Shown here in pieces: positions 1-11,217 of a stretch of 64,000 nucleotides of DNA. How positions within the stretch are numbered: position 1 is the first letter of the stretch; every line of letters begins with the position of its first letter. The stretch comes from JBAZDC01 sp041654595 (lineage in GTDB: Bacteria > Pseudomonadota > Gammaproteobacteria > Burkholderiales > Burkholderiaceae_B). Under the pieces are notes generated by a model. It did no database searches. It had not been told where the DNA came from and was given only the letters and a program-made list of their open reading frames with translations. The stretch covers positions 1-64,000 of the forward strand of contig CAZKBT010000002.1 of assembly GCA_964551305.1 (NCBI GenBank). The letters run 5' to 3'. The translations under genes and the position numbers were made by a program.

Positions 1-1349
1 CTGATGTTCCATTCGGGATTCATGGATTTCAGGTACTTCATCAGCGCGCCCGGACGCTCGGGAAACTCGAATCGCAGCAGCAGTTCGTGTTTGGCAAGCG
101 CCGACCTGCCGCCCACCATGTAGCGCAAATGCGTCTTGGCCATCTCGTTGTCGGTCAGATCCAGCGTGGGAAACCCCTTTTTGCGGAAATGGGCGGCCAG
201 TTTCTCAGGCTCCGACGCCGAGTGGATCTGCAGGCCGACGAAGACGTGCGCCTGCTCGGCGTCCGAAATGCGATAGTTGAATTCGGTGACGCTGCGCTGT
301 CCGACCGCTTCGCACAGGCGCAGGAAGCTGCCGCGCTGTTCGGGCAGGGTGATGGCGAAGACGGCTTCGCGCGCTTCGCCCACGTCGGCGCGGTCGGCCA
401 CGAAACGCAGCCGGTCGAAGTTCATGTTCGCCCCGGTGGTGATGGCGATGAGCGTCTTGTTTTTCCATTTTTCCTGCGCGGCGTAGCGTTTGGCGCCCGC
501 CAGCGCCAGCGCTCCGGCCGGTTCCAGTACGCTGCGCGTATCCTGGAAAACGTCCTTGATGGCGGCGCAGATCGCGTCGGTGTCGACCGTGACGTAATCG
601 TCGACGTACTCGCGGGCCAGCCGGAACGTTTCGGCGCCGACCTGCTTGACCGCGGTGCCGTCCGAAAAAAGGCCGACGTCGTGCATCGTGATCCGCCGTC
701 CGGCCCTGACGCTGCGTATCATGGCGTCGGAATCGGCGGTCTGGACGCCGATGACCTTGATGTCGGGCCGCAGTTGCTTGACGTAGGTTGCCACGCCGGC
801 GATCAGCCCGCCGCCGCCGATGGCGACGAAGACGGCATCGATGGGACCCGGGTGCTGGCGCAGGATTTCCATGCCCACGGTGCCTTGCCCCGCGATGACG
901 TCGGGGTCGTCGAACGGGTGCACGAAGGTCAGTTTTTCCTTTTTCTCTATCGTCTTGGCATGCTCGTAGGCGTCCGTGAAGCTTTCGCCCATCAGCACCA
1001 CTTCGCCGCCCATGTTCTCGACCGCCTTGATCTTGACCTGGGGCGTGGTCGTCGGCATGACGATGACCGCGCGGCAGCCCAGCTTGCGGGCCGACAGCGC
1101 GACGCCTTGCGCATGGTTGCCGGCCGAGGCCGCGATGACGCCGCGCTTGAGTTCGGCCGGATTCAGGTTGGCCATCTTGTTGTAGGCGCCGCGCAGCTTG
1201 AAGCTGAAAACCGCCTGCTCGTCTTCCCGCTTGAGATAGATCCGATTCTGAATTCGCGTCGAAACCTGGGGGGCGTAATCGAGGGAGGATTCGACGGCAA
1301 CGTCGTAGACCTTGGAGGTCAGGATGCGTTTCAGATAATCGGTAGACAT
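1..1349 (-). CDS. ilvA: Threonine ammonia-lyase, biosynthetic (IlvA), 3' end outside window
   Basis: PLP enzyme converting L-threonine to 2-oxobutanoate, the first step of isoleucine synthesis in the cytoplasm. Translating the minus strand from the ATG at 1349 gives MSTDYLKRIL, then the PLP-lysine motif VFSFKLRGAYNK (Lys51), the phosphate-binding SAGNHAQG motif and the GGGGLIAG loop. A C-terminal ACT-like regulatory part follows (FAITLPEQRGSF onward), which is where isoleucine feedback acts in this family. About 449 codons are present; full-length enzymes have about 500-515 residues, so only the end of the second regulatory repeat is missing beyond base 1. No strong Shine-Dalgarno sequence precedes the start. 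It is divergent from the membrane-protein gene at 1520. Confidence 0.93.
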   Translation of the reverse strand, partial: MSTDYLKRILTSKVYDVAVESSLDYAPQVSTRIQNRIYLKREDEQAVFSFKLRGAYNKMANLNPAELKRGVIAASAGNHAQGVALSARKLGCRAVIVMPTTTPQVKIKAVENMGGEVVLMGESFTDAYEHAKTIEKKEKLTFVHPFDDPDVIAGQGTVGMEILRQHPGPIDAVFVAIGGGGLIAGVATYVKQLRPDIKVIGVQTADSDAMIRSVRAGRRITMHDVGLFSDGTAVKQVGAETFRLAREYVDDYVTVDTDAICAAIKDVFQDTRSVLEPAGALALAGAKRYAAQEKWKNKTLIAITTGANMNFDRLRFVADRADVGEAREAVFAITLPEQRGSFLRLCEAVGQRSVTEFNYRISDAEQAHVFVGLQIHSASEPEKLAAHFRKKGFPTLDLTDNEMAKTHLRYMVGGRSALAKHELLLRFEFPERPGALMKYLKSMNPEWNI

Positions 1350-1450
1350 GGGGGTGAGGCCGGACTGGAAAAAGAACAGGATGTAAAGAGTCGAAAAAGG
1401 ATACCATACGCATCCGCCGCCAGACAGGCAACGGCGGCCGCGTTAATCGG

Positions 1451-1480
1451 TTCGACCGGTCGGGCGGCATTGCCTATACA
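1451..1480 (+). promoter_or_regulatory. Candidate sigma-70 promoter for the YqaA-like gene
   Basis: TTCGAC (1451-1456), an 18-base spacer and TATACA (1475-1480) lie about 40 bases before the start of the gene at 1520. The match is moderate and rests on sequence alone. Confidence 0.3.
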
Positions 1481-1519
1481 CTGGCATACCTTCATCTTAC
1501 TTACGAGGCATGACGCGCG

Positions 1520-2038
1520 ATGGAAGCGTGGCTGCATACGTCGATACAGTGGTTGTTGCTGACGCTGGCGCTGCCCAGCGTGGGACTGAGCGCCATCTTC
1601 GTGGTCAGCCTGGTCTCGGCCACGATCCTGCCCATGGGTTCGGAGCCGGCGGTGTTCGGTTACGTCAGCCTTGCCCCGCACATGTTCTGGCCCGCGGTGC
1701 TGGTCGCCACGGCGGGCAATACCGTGGGCGGGGCGATCAGCTATGCCATGGGCGGGGCGGCCGAGCGCGCGTATGAGCGTTGGCGCGAGCTGCATCCCGA
1801 CAAGGTCCGCGAGCGCGCCGGAGGGCGCTGGCATGACGGCGCGACGGCGTGGCTGCGGCGCCTGGGGCCGGCCGCCCTGTTCTTTTCCTGGCTGCCGGCC
1901 GTGGGCGATCCCCTGTGCATCGTGGCCGGTTGGCTGCGGCTGTCTTTCTGGCCTTGCGTGGCCTACATGGCCCTGGGCAAGTTCCTGCGCTACGTCATCA
2001 TGACGGCCTTGCTGATCTGGGTGTTTCCGCCCGCCTAG
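1520..2038 (+). CDS. YqaA-type small inner-membrane protein (DedA/SNARE-associated superfamily)
   Basis: A 172-residue hydrophobic protein resembling the YqaA branch of the DedA/VTT superfamily, whose wider family is linked to lipid transport and membrane homeostasis. Visible features are an N-terminal membrane segment (about 10-35), the re-entrant-type segment SATILPMGSEP (about 34-44), a glycine-rich helix around VATAGNTVGGAISYAMGG and a C-terminal hydrophobic pair after residue 110 containing FFSWLPAVGDPLCIVAGWLR. That last motif matches the conserved G-D-P/hydrophobic core of YqaA proteins. The start at 1520 fits the family length, with a weak GAGG about 13 bases upstream. The exact molecular role is unknown. 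Confidence 0.75.
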   Translation: MEAWLHTSIQWLLLTLALPSVGLSAIFVVSLVSATILPMGSEPAVFGYVSLAPHMFWPAVLVATAGNTVGGAISYAMGGAAERAYERWRELHPDKVRERAGGRWHDGATAWLRRLGPAALFFSWLPAVGDPLCIVAGWLRLSFWPCVAYMALGKFLRYVIMTALLIWVFPPA

Positions 2039-2142
2039 CATATCGGCGCGGCCTCGTGCCGCGCCCGGTGAACGGCCAGGGCATTCTGGATTAAACTGGA
2101 CCCTTTCCATCGCCAGTTTTCCAGGGCTCCTTCCCTACGTCA

Positions 2143-5100
2143 ATGAACGCCCCTATCGCCAGTCAGTTTTTGGCCGCGCAGACTCCGATTGCCGGCACGA
2201 CACGTTTACGTGAGATTCCATACAACTACACGTCTTATTCCGACAGAGAAATCGTGTTGCGGCTCCTGGGCGAAGAATCCTGGGCGCTGTTGTCGGACTT
2301 GCGCGGCGAGCGCCGCACGGGCCGTTCGGCGCGCATGTTGTTCGAGGTGTTGGGCGATATCTGGGTCGTGCGCCGCAATCCCTATCTGCAGGACGATCTG
2401 CTGCACAATCCGAAGCGGCAGAACCTGCTGATCCAGGCCTTGAACCATCGCCTGGGCGAAATCGACCAGCGCCGCGATGCGCAGGACAAGGACAGGGACC
2501 AGAAGGTCGGACGCCTGCTCGACGCCGCGCGTCGCGCGGTGGCGGCATTCCAGGAAGACTTTTCCCAAACCCGGGCCTTGCGCAAGAAGGTCGTGAAACG
2601 GTTGTCCCGGCTGACGCACAAGGACAACGTCAAGTTCGATGGCTTGTCGCGCGTATCGCACGTTACCGACGCGACCGATTGGCGCGTGGAGTACCCGTTC
2701 GTCGTGCTGACGCCGGATCGCGAATCGGAAATGGCGGCGCTGGTGCGCGCCTGTATCGAACTTGGCCTGACCATCATCCCGCGCGGAGGCGGCACGGGCT
2801 ACACGGGCGGCGCCATTCCGCTGACCTGGCGCTCGGTCGTGATCAATACGGAAAAGCTGGATGCCCTGGGGCCCGTCGAACGTATCGCGCTGCCCGGCCT
2901 TGCCGAGCCGGCCTGTACCGTGCTGTCGGGGGCGGGCGTCGTCACCCGCCGCGTCGCCGATGCGGCCGATGCGGCCGGCCATGTATTCGCAGTGGATCCG
3001 ACCTCGGCGGACGCGTCCTGCGTCGGGGGCAACGTCGCCATGAACGCCGGTGGAAAGAAGGCGGTGCTATGGGGCACGGCGCTGGACAACCTTGCCTGGT
3101 GGCGCATGGTGGATCCGCAAGGCGACTGGCTCGAAGTCCAGCGCCTGGATCATAACCTGGGCAAGATTCACGACGTGGAAACGGCCCGCTTCGAATTGAC
3201 CTGGTTCGACGGCCGCAAGGGGCCTGGCGAAGTCCGCTTGCGCAGCGAAATCCTGGAGATCGCCGGCGCGCGGTTTCGCAAGGCCGGACTGGGCAAGGAC
3301 GTGACCGACAAGTTCCTGGCGGGCTTGCCGGGCGTGCAGAAAGAAGGCTGCGACGGCCTGATCACCTCGGCCCGCTGGATACTGCATCGCATGCCCGCGC
3401 ATACCCGTACGGTATGCATGGAATTCTTCGGCCAGGCTCAGAACGCCGTGCCGTCCATCGTCGAAGTCAAGAACTACCTGGATGACGCGGGCAAGCGGCT
3501 GGGCGTGCTGCTGGCCGGCCTGGAGCATCTGGACGAGCGCTATCTGCGCGCCGTGGGCTACACCACGAAGAGCAAGCGGGGCACGCTGCCCAAGATGGTG
3601 CTGATCGGCGACATCGTCGGCGACGACGCCGACAGCGTCGCACTGGCGGCCAGCGAAGTCGTGCGCATCGCCAACTCGCGCCACGGCGAAGGCTTCGTGG
3701 CGGTCAGCGCCGAGGCGCGCAAGAAGTTCTGGCTGGATCGTTCGCGCACGGCGGCCATCGCGCGTCACACCAATGCGTTCAAGATCAACGAAGACGTGGT
3801 GATACCGCTGTCGCGCATGGGCGAATATACCGATGCCATCGAACGCATCAATATCGAGCTGTCCACGCGCAACAAGCTGAGGCTCATCGACGAGCTGGAC
3901 CATTTCCTGCGCGGCGAGCTGCCCGTCGGCAAGCTCGAGGACCCGGAAGACGCCGATCATACCCGCGAAGAGATACTGGCCGAGCGCACCGCCGACGCGC
4001 TGCGGACGCTTGCCATGGTGGGCAAGCGCTGGAAGTGGCTGCTGACCAATCTGGACGCGCCGTTGGCGTCCAGCCTGGATGTGCTGCTCGAACTGGGGCT
4101 GGAAGACGCCGTGCCCGCGCTGGCTCGGCGACTGGATCGGCAGCCCGGCGCGCGCGTCATCGACGTGCTTCAGGACCATACCTTGCGGATCTCGTGGAAA
4201 ACGGAATTGCGCGCGCCGCTCGAGCGTTATTACGCGGGCGCGGAGTGCGCCGCCGTGCTGGCCCAGGTGCAGGCGATCCACGATCGTGTCCTGAAAGGGC
4301 GCGTCTTCGTGGCGCTGCACATGCATGCGGGCGACGGCAACGTGCATACCAACATTCCGGTCAACTCCGACGACTACGAGATGCTGCGCGAGGCCAATGA
4401 GACCGTCGCGCGCATCATGCAGATCGCGCGCGACCTGGACGGCGTGATTTCGGGAGAGCACGGCATCGGCCTGACCAAGTACGAGTTCCTGACCGAGCAA
4501 GAGCTGGCGCCTTTCCAGGATTACAAGCGCCGCGTGGATCCGCAGGGCCGCTTCAACGCGGGCAAGCTCTTGCCGGGCGCCGATCTGCGCCATGCCTGGA
4601 CGCCCAGCTTCAATTTGCTGGGCCACGAGTCGCTGATCATGCAGCGCAGCGAGATCGGCTCGATATCTCACGCCATCAAGGACTGCCTGCGCTGCGGAAA
4701 GTGCAAGCCCGTATGCGCCACCCACGTGCCGCGCGCCAACCTGCTGTATTCGCCGCGCAACAAGATCCTGGCGACGTCGCTGTTGATCGAGGCCTTCCTG
4801 TATGAAGAACAGACGCGGCGCGGCGTGAGCCTGAAGCACTGGGAGGAGTTCGAGGACGTGGCCGATCACTGCACGGTCTGCCACAAGTGCTACAACCCCT
4901 GTCCGGTCGACATCGACTTCGGCGACGTGTCCATGGAAATGCGCGCCTTGCTGCGCCGCATGGGGCAGAAGTCCTTCAATCCGGGCACCACCGCGGCCAT
5001 GTTCTTCTTGAACGCGAAAGATCCGCGCGTCATCAAGGCGACGCGCAAGGCCATGATCGACGTGGGCTACAAGGCGCAGCGCCTTGCTCACGACGTGCTG

Positions 5101-6084
5101 GGCCGCCTGTCGCGCAAACAGAATGCGGCGCCGCCGGCGACGGTGGGCAAGGCGCCCCTGCGCGAGCAGGTCGTGCACTTCGTCAACCGTAAAATGCCCG
5201 GCAGCCTGCCCAAGCAGACGGCGCGCAAATTGCTCGACATCGAAGACGCCAATTACGTCCCCATCATCCGCGATCCCGGGAAAACCTCGGCGGACTCCGA
5301 AGCCGTGTTCTACTTCCCCGGCTGCGGGTCGGAGCGCCTGTTTTCCCAGGTCGGCTTGGCGACCCAGGCAATGCTGTGGCACGCGGGGGTGCAGACGGTG
5401 CTGCCGCCGGGTTATTTGTGCTGCGGCTATCCGCAGCGCGGCAACGGCATGACCGACAAGGCCGAAAAGATCATCACCGACAACCGGGTCTTGTTCCACC
5501 GGATGGCCAATACGCTGAACTACCTCGACATCAAGACGGTCGTGGTCAGTTGCGGCACGTGCTACGACCAGTTGGCCGGCTACGAATTCGAGAAGATTTT
5601 CCCGGGCTGCCGGCTGATCGACATACACGAATATCTTCTGGAAAAAGGCATGCAGATCCAGGGCGTGCAGGGCACGCGGTACATGTACCACGATCCCTGC
5701 CACACGCCCATGAAGCAGCAGGACCCCATGAAGACCGTCAAGGCGCTGGTGGGCGAGGCCGCGATCAAGACGGATCGCTGTTGCGGAGAATCCGGCACGC
5801 TGGCCGTCTCGCGCCCGGACATCTCGACGCAGGTGCGTTTCCGCAAGAGCGAAGAGCTGGCCAAGAATACCGCCGCGGTGCGCGCGGACGGCTATCAGGG
5901 CGACGTGAAGATCCTGACTTCCTGTCCGTCCTGCCTGCAGGGCTTGGCGCGCTACGAGGAAAGCTCGGGCATGCAGGCCGACTATATCGTCGTCGAAATG
6001 GCGCGCCATGTCTTGGGCGAGGACTGGATGCCCAATTACGTGCGCGACGCCAACGAGGGCGGCATCGAGCGCGTACTGGTCTAG
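2143..6084 (+). CDS. Large FAD-linked oxidase / [4Fe-4S] / CCG-domain oxidoreductase (DUF3683 type)
   Basis: A 1,313-residue multidomain redox protein. In order: an N-terminal DUF3683-like region (about 20-180); a PCMH-type FAD-binding domain with PRGGGTGYTGG at about 213-223; an FAD-oxidase C-terminal domain ending near HMHAGDGNVHTNIPV and SGEHGIGLTK; a ferredoxin-like unit with two cysteine clusters (CLRCGKCKPVC from Cys848, CTVCHKCYNPC from Cys910); and a GlpC/HdrB-type CCG region with FPGCGSE, CCGYPQRG, SCGTC, DPCHTP and CCGESG. This combines the modules of D-lactate/glycolate dehydrogenases (GlcD + GlcF, or Dld plus LldE-like) in one chain, so a 2-hydroxyacid:quinone oxidoreductase role is likely. 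The substrate is unknown. The ATG at 2143 follows a 104-base gap; the next gene converges on it. Confidence 0.85.
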   Translation: MNAPIASQFLAAQTPIAGTTRLREIPYNYTSYSDREIVLRLLGEESWALLSDLRGERRTGRSARMLFEVLGDIWVVRRNPYLQDDLLHNPKRQNLLIQALNHRLGEIDQRRDAQDKDRDQKVGRLLDAARRAVAAFQEDFSQTRALRKKVVKRLSRLTHKDNVKFDGLSRVSHVTDATDWRVEYPFVVLTPDRESEMAALVRACIELGLTIIPRGGGTGYTGGAIPLTWRSVVINTEKLDALGPVERIALPGLAEPACTVLSGAGVVTRRVADAADAAGHVFAVDPTSADASCVGGNVAMNAGGKKAVLWGTALDNLAWWRMVDPQGDWLEVQRLDHNLGKIHDVETARFELTWFDGRKGPGEVRLRSEILEIAGARFRKAGLGKDVTDKFLAGLPGVQKEGCDGLITSARWILHRMPAHTRTVCMEFFGQAQNAVPSIVEVKNYLDDAGKRLGVLLAGLEHLDERYLRAVGYTTKSKRGTLPKMVLIGDIVGDDADSVALAASEVVRIANSRHGEGFVAVSAEARKKFWLDRSRTAAIARHTNAFKINEDVVIPLSRMGEYTDAIERINIELSTRNKLRLIDELDHFLRGELPVGKLEDPEDADHTREEILAERTADALRTLAMVGKRWKWLLTNLDAPLASSLDVLLELGLEDAVPALARRLDRQPGARVIDVLQDHTLRISWKTELRAPLERYYAGAECAAVLAQVQAIHDRVLKGRVFVALHMHAGDGNVHTNIPVNSDDYEMLREANETVARIMQIARDLDGVISGEHGIGLTKYEFLTEQELAPFQDYKRRVDPQGRFNAGKLLPGADLRHAWTPSFNLLGHESLIMQRSEIGSISHAIKDCLRCGKCKPVCATHVPRANLLYSPRNKILATSLLIEAFLYEEQTRRGVSLKHWEEFEDVADHCTVCHKCYNPCPVDIDFGDVSMEMRALLRRMGQKSFNPGTTAAMFFLNAKDPRVIKATRKAMIDVGYKAQRLAHDVLGRLSRKQNAAPPATVGKAPLREQVVHFVNRKMPGSLPKQTARKLLDIEDANYVPIIRDPGKTSADSEAVFYFPGCGSERLFSQVGLATQAMLWHAGVQTVLPPGYLCCGYPQRGNGMTDKAEKIITDNRVLFHRMANTLNYLDIKTVVVSCGTCYDQLAGYEFEKIFPGCRLIDIHEYLLEKGMQIQGVQGTRYMYHDPCHTPMKQQDPMKTVKALVGEAAIKTDRCCGESGTLAVSRPDISTQVRFRKSEELAKNTAAVRADGYQGDVKILTSCPSCLQGLARYEESSGMQADYIVVEMARHVLGEDWMPNYVRDANEGGIERVLV

Positions 6085-6135
6085 CGCGCGGCGGGCCGGG
6101 CTCCGTCGCCGCGCCAGGGACGGCGCTTGCGCCTT

Positions 6136-6948
6136 CTAGAAGCCTATGGAATGGGCCAATGCCGGATAGCGGCCCAGCGTGCCGGCGATCTTGCGCGCCG
6201 CTTCGCGCAGCGGCCCGAGCCGCGTTTCAACGAGCGCGGCTTCATTGGTCCGGCTGGTTATGGTTGCGCAATTGAGGGCGGCGATCACGCGCCCGTGGCC
6301 GTCCCGAATCGGCACGGCCACGGCGATGGCGCCGTATTCGATCGTGTCCGCCGCGACGGCATAATCGTCCTTCAGTGCGGCGGCGAATCGGCGGCGCAGT
6401 TCTTCGGCCGTGGTCGGCGTGCGGCTCGTATAGCCGGGCAGGGGAGTGTTGGCGAGCAGCGCTTCACGTTCCTCGGCAGGGCAATGGGCCAGAAGCACGA
6501 TGCCGGTCGACGTTGCGTGGGCGGGCAGGCGCGATCCCACCGAGCGGTCATGCCGCACGCGTTGATCGGACGGTACATGGGCGATGTAGACGACCTCGAA
6601 GCCGTCGAGCACGGTCAGCGAGGCCGCATCGTGAAAGCGCTCGACCAGCTCGACCAGATGGTGCTGCGCCACCTCTTTCAAATTCATGGATTCCAGATAG
6701 CTCGCGCCCAGCGTCAGCACTTTCGGCGCAAGCAGAAAGCGCTTTTCCCGCCGCCTGACGTAGCCGAGCCGTTCCAGCGTGATGAGCGAGCGCCGGACCG
6801 TCGCGGCGCTGAGCCCCGTCTTCTGCGCGACTTGGCTGAGCGTCATTTCCGGCGATTCGGCGTCGAACGCCGTGATGACGTCCAGCCCCCGGGCCAGCGC
6901 GGTCACGAAATCCCGATCGGGGACGTCCTCGATTGACGGATTGGCCAT
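6136..6948 (-). CDS. IclR-family transcriptional regulator (PcaR/PobR-like)
   Basis: A 270-residue IclR-type regulator. The N-terminal winged helix-turn-helix covers about residues 15-75 (RDFVTALARGLDVITAF, then TLSQVAQKTGLSAATVRRSL). The C-terminal effector-binding domain covers about 90-265, with SVGSRLPAHATSTGIVLLA and the conserved ALNCATITSR segment. The phrasing RDFVTALARGLDV is typical of the PcaR/PobR/CatR branch that controls aromatic or organic-acid catabolism. It is transcribed away from leuC, and the 89-base gap between them holds two IclR-like inverted repeats. It therefore probably controls the leuC-leuDB-Bug operon and itself; the effector is unknown. Confidence 0.9.
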   Translation of the reverse strand: MANPSIEDVPDRDFVTALARGLDVITAFDAESPEMTLSQVAQKTGLSAATVRRSLITLERLGYVRRREKRFLLAPKVLTLGASYLESMNLKEVAQHHLVELVERFHDAASLTVLDGFEVVYIAHVPSDQRVRHDRSVGSRLPAHATSTGIVLLAHCPAEEREALLANTPLPGYTSRTPTTAEELRRRFAAALKDDYAVAADTIEYGAIAVAVPIRDGHGRVIAALNCATITSRTNEAALVETRLGPLREAARKIAGTLGRYPALAHSIGF

Positions 6949-6959
6949 ATACCCTCATA

Positions 6960-6994
6960 ATTTCGTATATCGCATTAATTTTCGCATAGCGAAA
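6960..6994. promoter_or_regulatory. Tandem IclR-type operator candidates
   Basis: TTTCGCATAGCGAAA at 6980-6994 is a perfect inverted repeat (TTTCGC/GCGAAA, 3-base centre). An imperfect copy with the same TTTCG-N5-CG spacing, TTTCGTATATCGCAT, lies at 6961-6975. Both sit in the gap between the IclR gene and leuC. IclR-family regulators commonly bind palindromes of this shape; binding here is inferred. Confidence 0.6.
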
Positions 6995-7037
6995 TAAATA
7001 AAGCAAGAAAAACACGGGCATCGCCACGGCGGATTGC

Positions 7038-8455
7038 ATGAATACCACTCCATCCACTCTTTTCGACAAGATCTGGCGCGCTCACGTCATCGCCGAGCTG
7101 GACGACGACGTCAGTCTTCTGCACATCGACCGGCACTTGATACACGACCTCGAAGCCGGCCCCAGGCTGGACGATCTGCGCCGCGCCGGCTACGGCGTCG
7201 CGCGCAGCGACCTGACGTTCGCCACGCCCGACCATGCCGTATCGACGTTGGACGGCCGAACCACCGACACGAATCCGACCGGCGGCAAGTTGCTGCGGTC
7301 GATGCGCCGGGCGACGGCGCGCACGGGCATACGCCTGTTCGACCTCGGTTCGCCGGCGCAGGGCATCGTCCACGTGGTCGGCCCCCAACAGGGCATCACC
7401 TTGCCCGGCGCCCTGATCGTCTGCGGCGACAGCCATACGTGCACGCACGGCGGCTTCGGCGCGATCGCTTTCGGCATCGGCTCGAGCGAGGTCGGCCACG
7501 TGCTGGCCACGCAGACATTGCGCCAACGCCGCCCGAAGACCATGCGGCTGCGTTTCGAGGGCCGGCTGGGTGCCGGCGTCACGGCCAAGGACATGATTCT
7601 TCACGCCATCGGCCGCTTGGGCACGGCCGCGGGCCGCGGCCACGCGATCGAATACGCCGGTTCGGCCGTGCGCGGCTTGTCCTTGGACGGGCGGCTGACG
7701 ATTTGCAATCTTTCCATCGAAATGGGCGCCAAGATCGGCATGATCGCGCCCGATGACAAGGTTTATGCCTATCTCGAGGGCAAGCCCTTTGCCCCCAGGG
7801 GCCGCTTGCTCGACCAGGCCGTCGCCTGCTGGCGCGGCTTGCCGACCGATGACGGCGCGTCCTTCGATCGCGAAGAATGGATCGACGCGACGCGGATCGC
7901 GCCTCAGGTCACGTGGGGCACCAGCCCCCAGGATGTGCTTCCGATCGACGGATACGTGCCCGATCCGGCCGATGAGCCGGATCCCGCGCGCCGAAAGTCC
8001 ATCGAGCACGCGCTCGACTACATGGGACTCGCTCCCCGGCAAGCCATCGCGGGAACGCCCGTTGACTGGGTCTTCATCGGCTCCTGTGCGAACAGCCGCC
8101 TGTCCGATTTGCGCGAAGCCGCGCTGATCGCGCGGGGGCGCCGCGTGGCCGGCGGCGTGCGGGCATGGGTGGTGCCGGGTTCCGAGGAAACCAAACGGTT
8201 GGCCGAAGCCGAAGGCCTGCACCGCCATTTCATCGAAGCGGGGTTCGAGTGGCGGTCTCCGGGCTGTTCGATGTGCCTGGCCGCCAACGGCGAAACCGTG
8301 CCGCCCTTGCAGCGCAGCGTGTCCACGTCCAATCGCAATTTCGTCGGGCGTCAGGGTCCGCGGGCCCGGACGCACCTTGCCAGCCCGGCCATGGCCGCCG
8401 CGGCCGCGGTCACAGGCTGCTTGACGGACGTGCGCCGCCTGCCGGAGTTATCCCT

Positions 8456-8459
<4 letters not shown>
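7038..8459 (+). CDS. leuC: 3-isopropylmalate dehydratase large subunit-like protein (LeuC paralogue)
   Basis: A 473-residue aconitase-superfamily subunit. In the leucine pathway LeuC with LeuD isomerises 2- to 3-isopropylmalate; relatives act on citramalate and other malates. The three [4Fe-4S] cysteines are present: Cys350 in FIGSCANSR, Cys410 and Cys413 in SPGCSMCLAANGE. The VCGDSHTCTHGGFGAIAFGIG core is at about 128-148. Length is normal for bacterial LeuC (about 465-475). The ATG at 7038 follows a weak GGCGGA. The stop overlaps the start of the next gene as ATGA (8456-8459), indicating translational coupling with its LeuD partner. No leuA lies nearby, and an IclR regulator and a Bug receptor flank the genes. 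A catabolic hydroxyacid dehydratase is therefore more likely than leucine synthesis. Confidence 0.85.
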
Positions 8460-10180
<1,721 letters not shown>

Positions 10181-10215
10181 ATTCCCTCATACGAACCAAA
10201 GAAACGGAGAAGAAC

Positions 10216-11214
10216 ATGGAGACGATTTCCTTGAGACATTCCCGCAACTGGCTGCGCCGCGCAGCCGTGGCATCCCTTGCGGCGCTTGCCGGCGCCATGG
10301 CGGCCGGCGCATGGGCGGCCGATGATTTCCCGAACAGGGCGATCCGCATGGTGGTCCCGTTTCCGCCGGGCGGCGGCTTTGACGCGGTGGCGCGTCCGTT
10401 CGCCGAGAAATTCGCGGCGATTCTGAAGCAGCCGGTCGTGATCGAGAACCGGCCGGGCGCGGGCGGCAACATCGGCACCGCCGAGGTGGCTCGCGCGCCG
10501 AACGATGGATATACGGTGCTTTTCGCCAATGAAATACTGTCGACCAATCCCAATATGTATGCGTCGACGCAATTCGATCCGATCGAGGATTTCACACCGG
10601 TTTCGATGATCGCGACGACGCCTCTCGCGCTTGCGATCTATCCGGGGTTCCCGGCGAAGGACCTGAAGGAGTTGATCGCCGCGTCGGAGAAAGAACCGAT
10701 TACCTTCGGTACGCCGGGGCTGGGCACCTCGCCGCATCTGTTCGGCGAATTGCTCAATCTCAAATCGCCGTTGAAGATGCGTCACATTCCCTACAAGGGA
10801 ACCGGGCCGGCCATCAACGATGCCATGGGCGGGCAGACCAATGCCGCGTTGACCAGCGCCTCGGCGTTGACCCAGCAGGTACTGGGCGGAAAGCTCAGGG
10901 GCATCGCGATCCTGAGCGACAAGCGCAGCCCGCTGCTTCCGGACGTGCCGACGCTGGCCGAGGCCGGCATACCCGGACTCACCCACGACATCTGGTATGC
11001 CATTCTCGTGCCGGACGGCACGCCCGAGCCCGTCGTCGCCAAGCTGCGCGACGCGGCGATGGAGGCGTTGCGCGATCCCAAGCTTTCCTCGCTATTGCGC
11101 GAACTGGGTTACGAGCCGGTCATCGGCGATGGCGACTTGGTCGGGGAGCTGATCCGAAAGGATCTCGTCCGATGGAAAAGCATCATCGACGAGGCGAATA
11201 TTTCGCGCGATTGA
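10216..11214 (+). CDS. Bug/TctC-family periplasmic solute receptor
   Basis: A 332-residue Bug-type (Bordetella uptake gene) tripartite-tricarboxylate receptor. A signal peptide is clear: an arginine-containing start, hydrophobic AAVASLAALAGAMAAG, and likely cleavage after AWA near residue 35. The mature protein begins with the family hallmark FPNRAIRMVVPFPPGGGFD and continues with VIENRPGAGGNIGTAEVARA and MRHIPYKGTGPAINDAMGG. Family members bind carboxylated ligands such as citrate, glutamate, nicotinate or terephthalate. The ATG at 10216 is preceded by GAAACGGAGAAG, a good ribosome site. It is the last gene of the leuC-leuDB operon (35-base gap). No tctA/tctB membrane genes are in the window, so the membrane partner must be encoded elsewhere. 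Confidence 0.92.
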   Translation: METISLRHSRNWLRRAAVASLAALAGAMAAGAWAADDFPNRAIRMVVPFPPGGGFDAVARPFAEKFAAILKQPVVIENRPGAGGNIGTAEVARAPNDGYTVLFANEILSTNPNMYASTQFDPIEDFTPVSMIATTPLALAIYPGFPAKDLKELIAASEKEPITFGTPGLGTSPHLFGELLNLKSPLKMRHIPYKGTGPAINDAMGGQTNAALTSASALTQQVLGGKLRGIAILSDKRSPLLPDVPTLAEAGIPGLTHDIWYAILVPDGTPEPVVAKLRDAAMEALRDPKLSSLLRELGYEPVIGDGDLVGELIRKDLVRWKSIIDEANISRD

Positions 11215-11217
11215 CGT

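Noticed and set aside
205..1470. A 421-codon minus-strand frame over ilvA
   Set aside because: The correct ilvA frame, with the PLP-lysine and glycine-loop motifs, runs from 1349 off the window edge; this one is an Arg-rich off-frame reading.
3067..6009. A 980-codon open frame on the minus strand opposite the FAD/Fe-S gene
   Set aside because: It is an antisense shadow of a well-supported gene in GC-rich DNA; the translation shows no recognisable domain and has shadow-like His/Arg/Gln/Asp-rich composition.
8165..8455. Extension of the LeuD-LeuB frame upstream into leuC
   Set aside because: The conserved LeuD sequence begins at the ATG at 8456, which overlaps the leuC stop; the earlier part is an out-of-frame reading of leuC.
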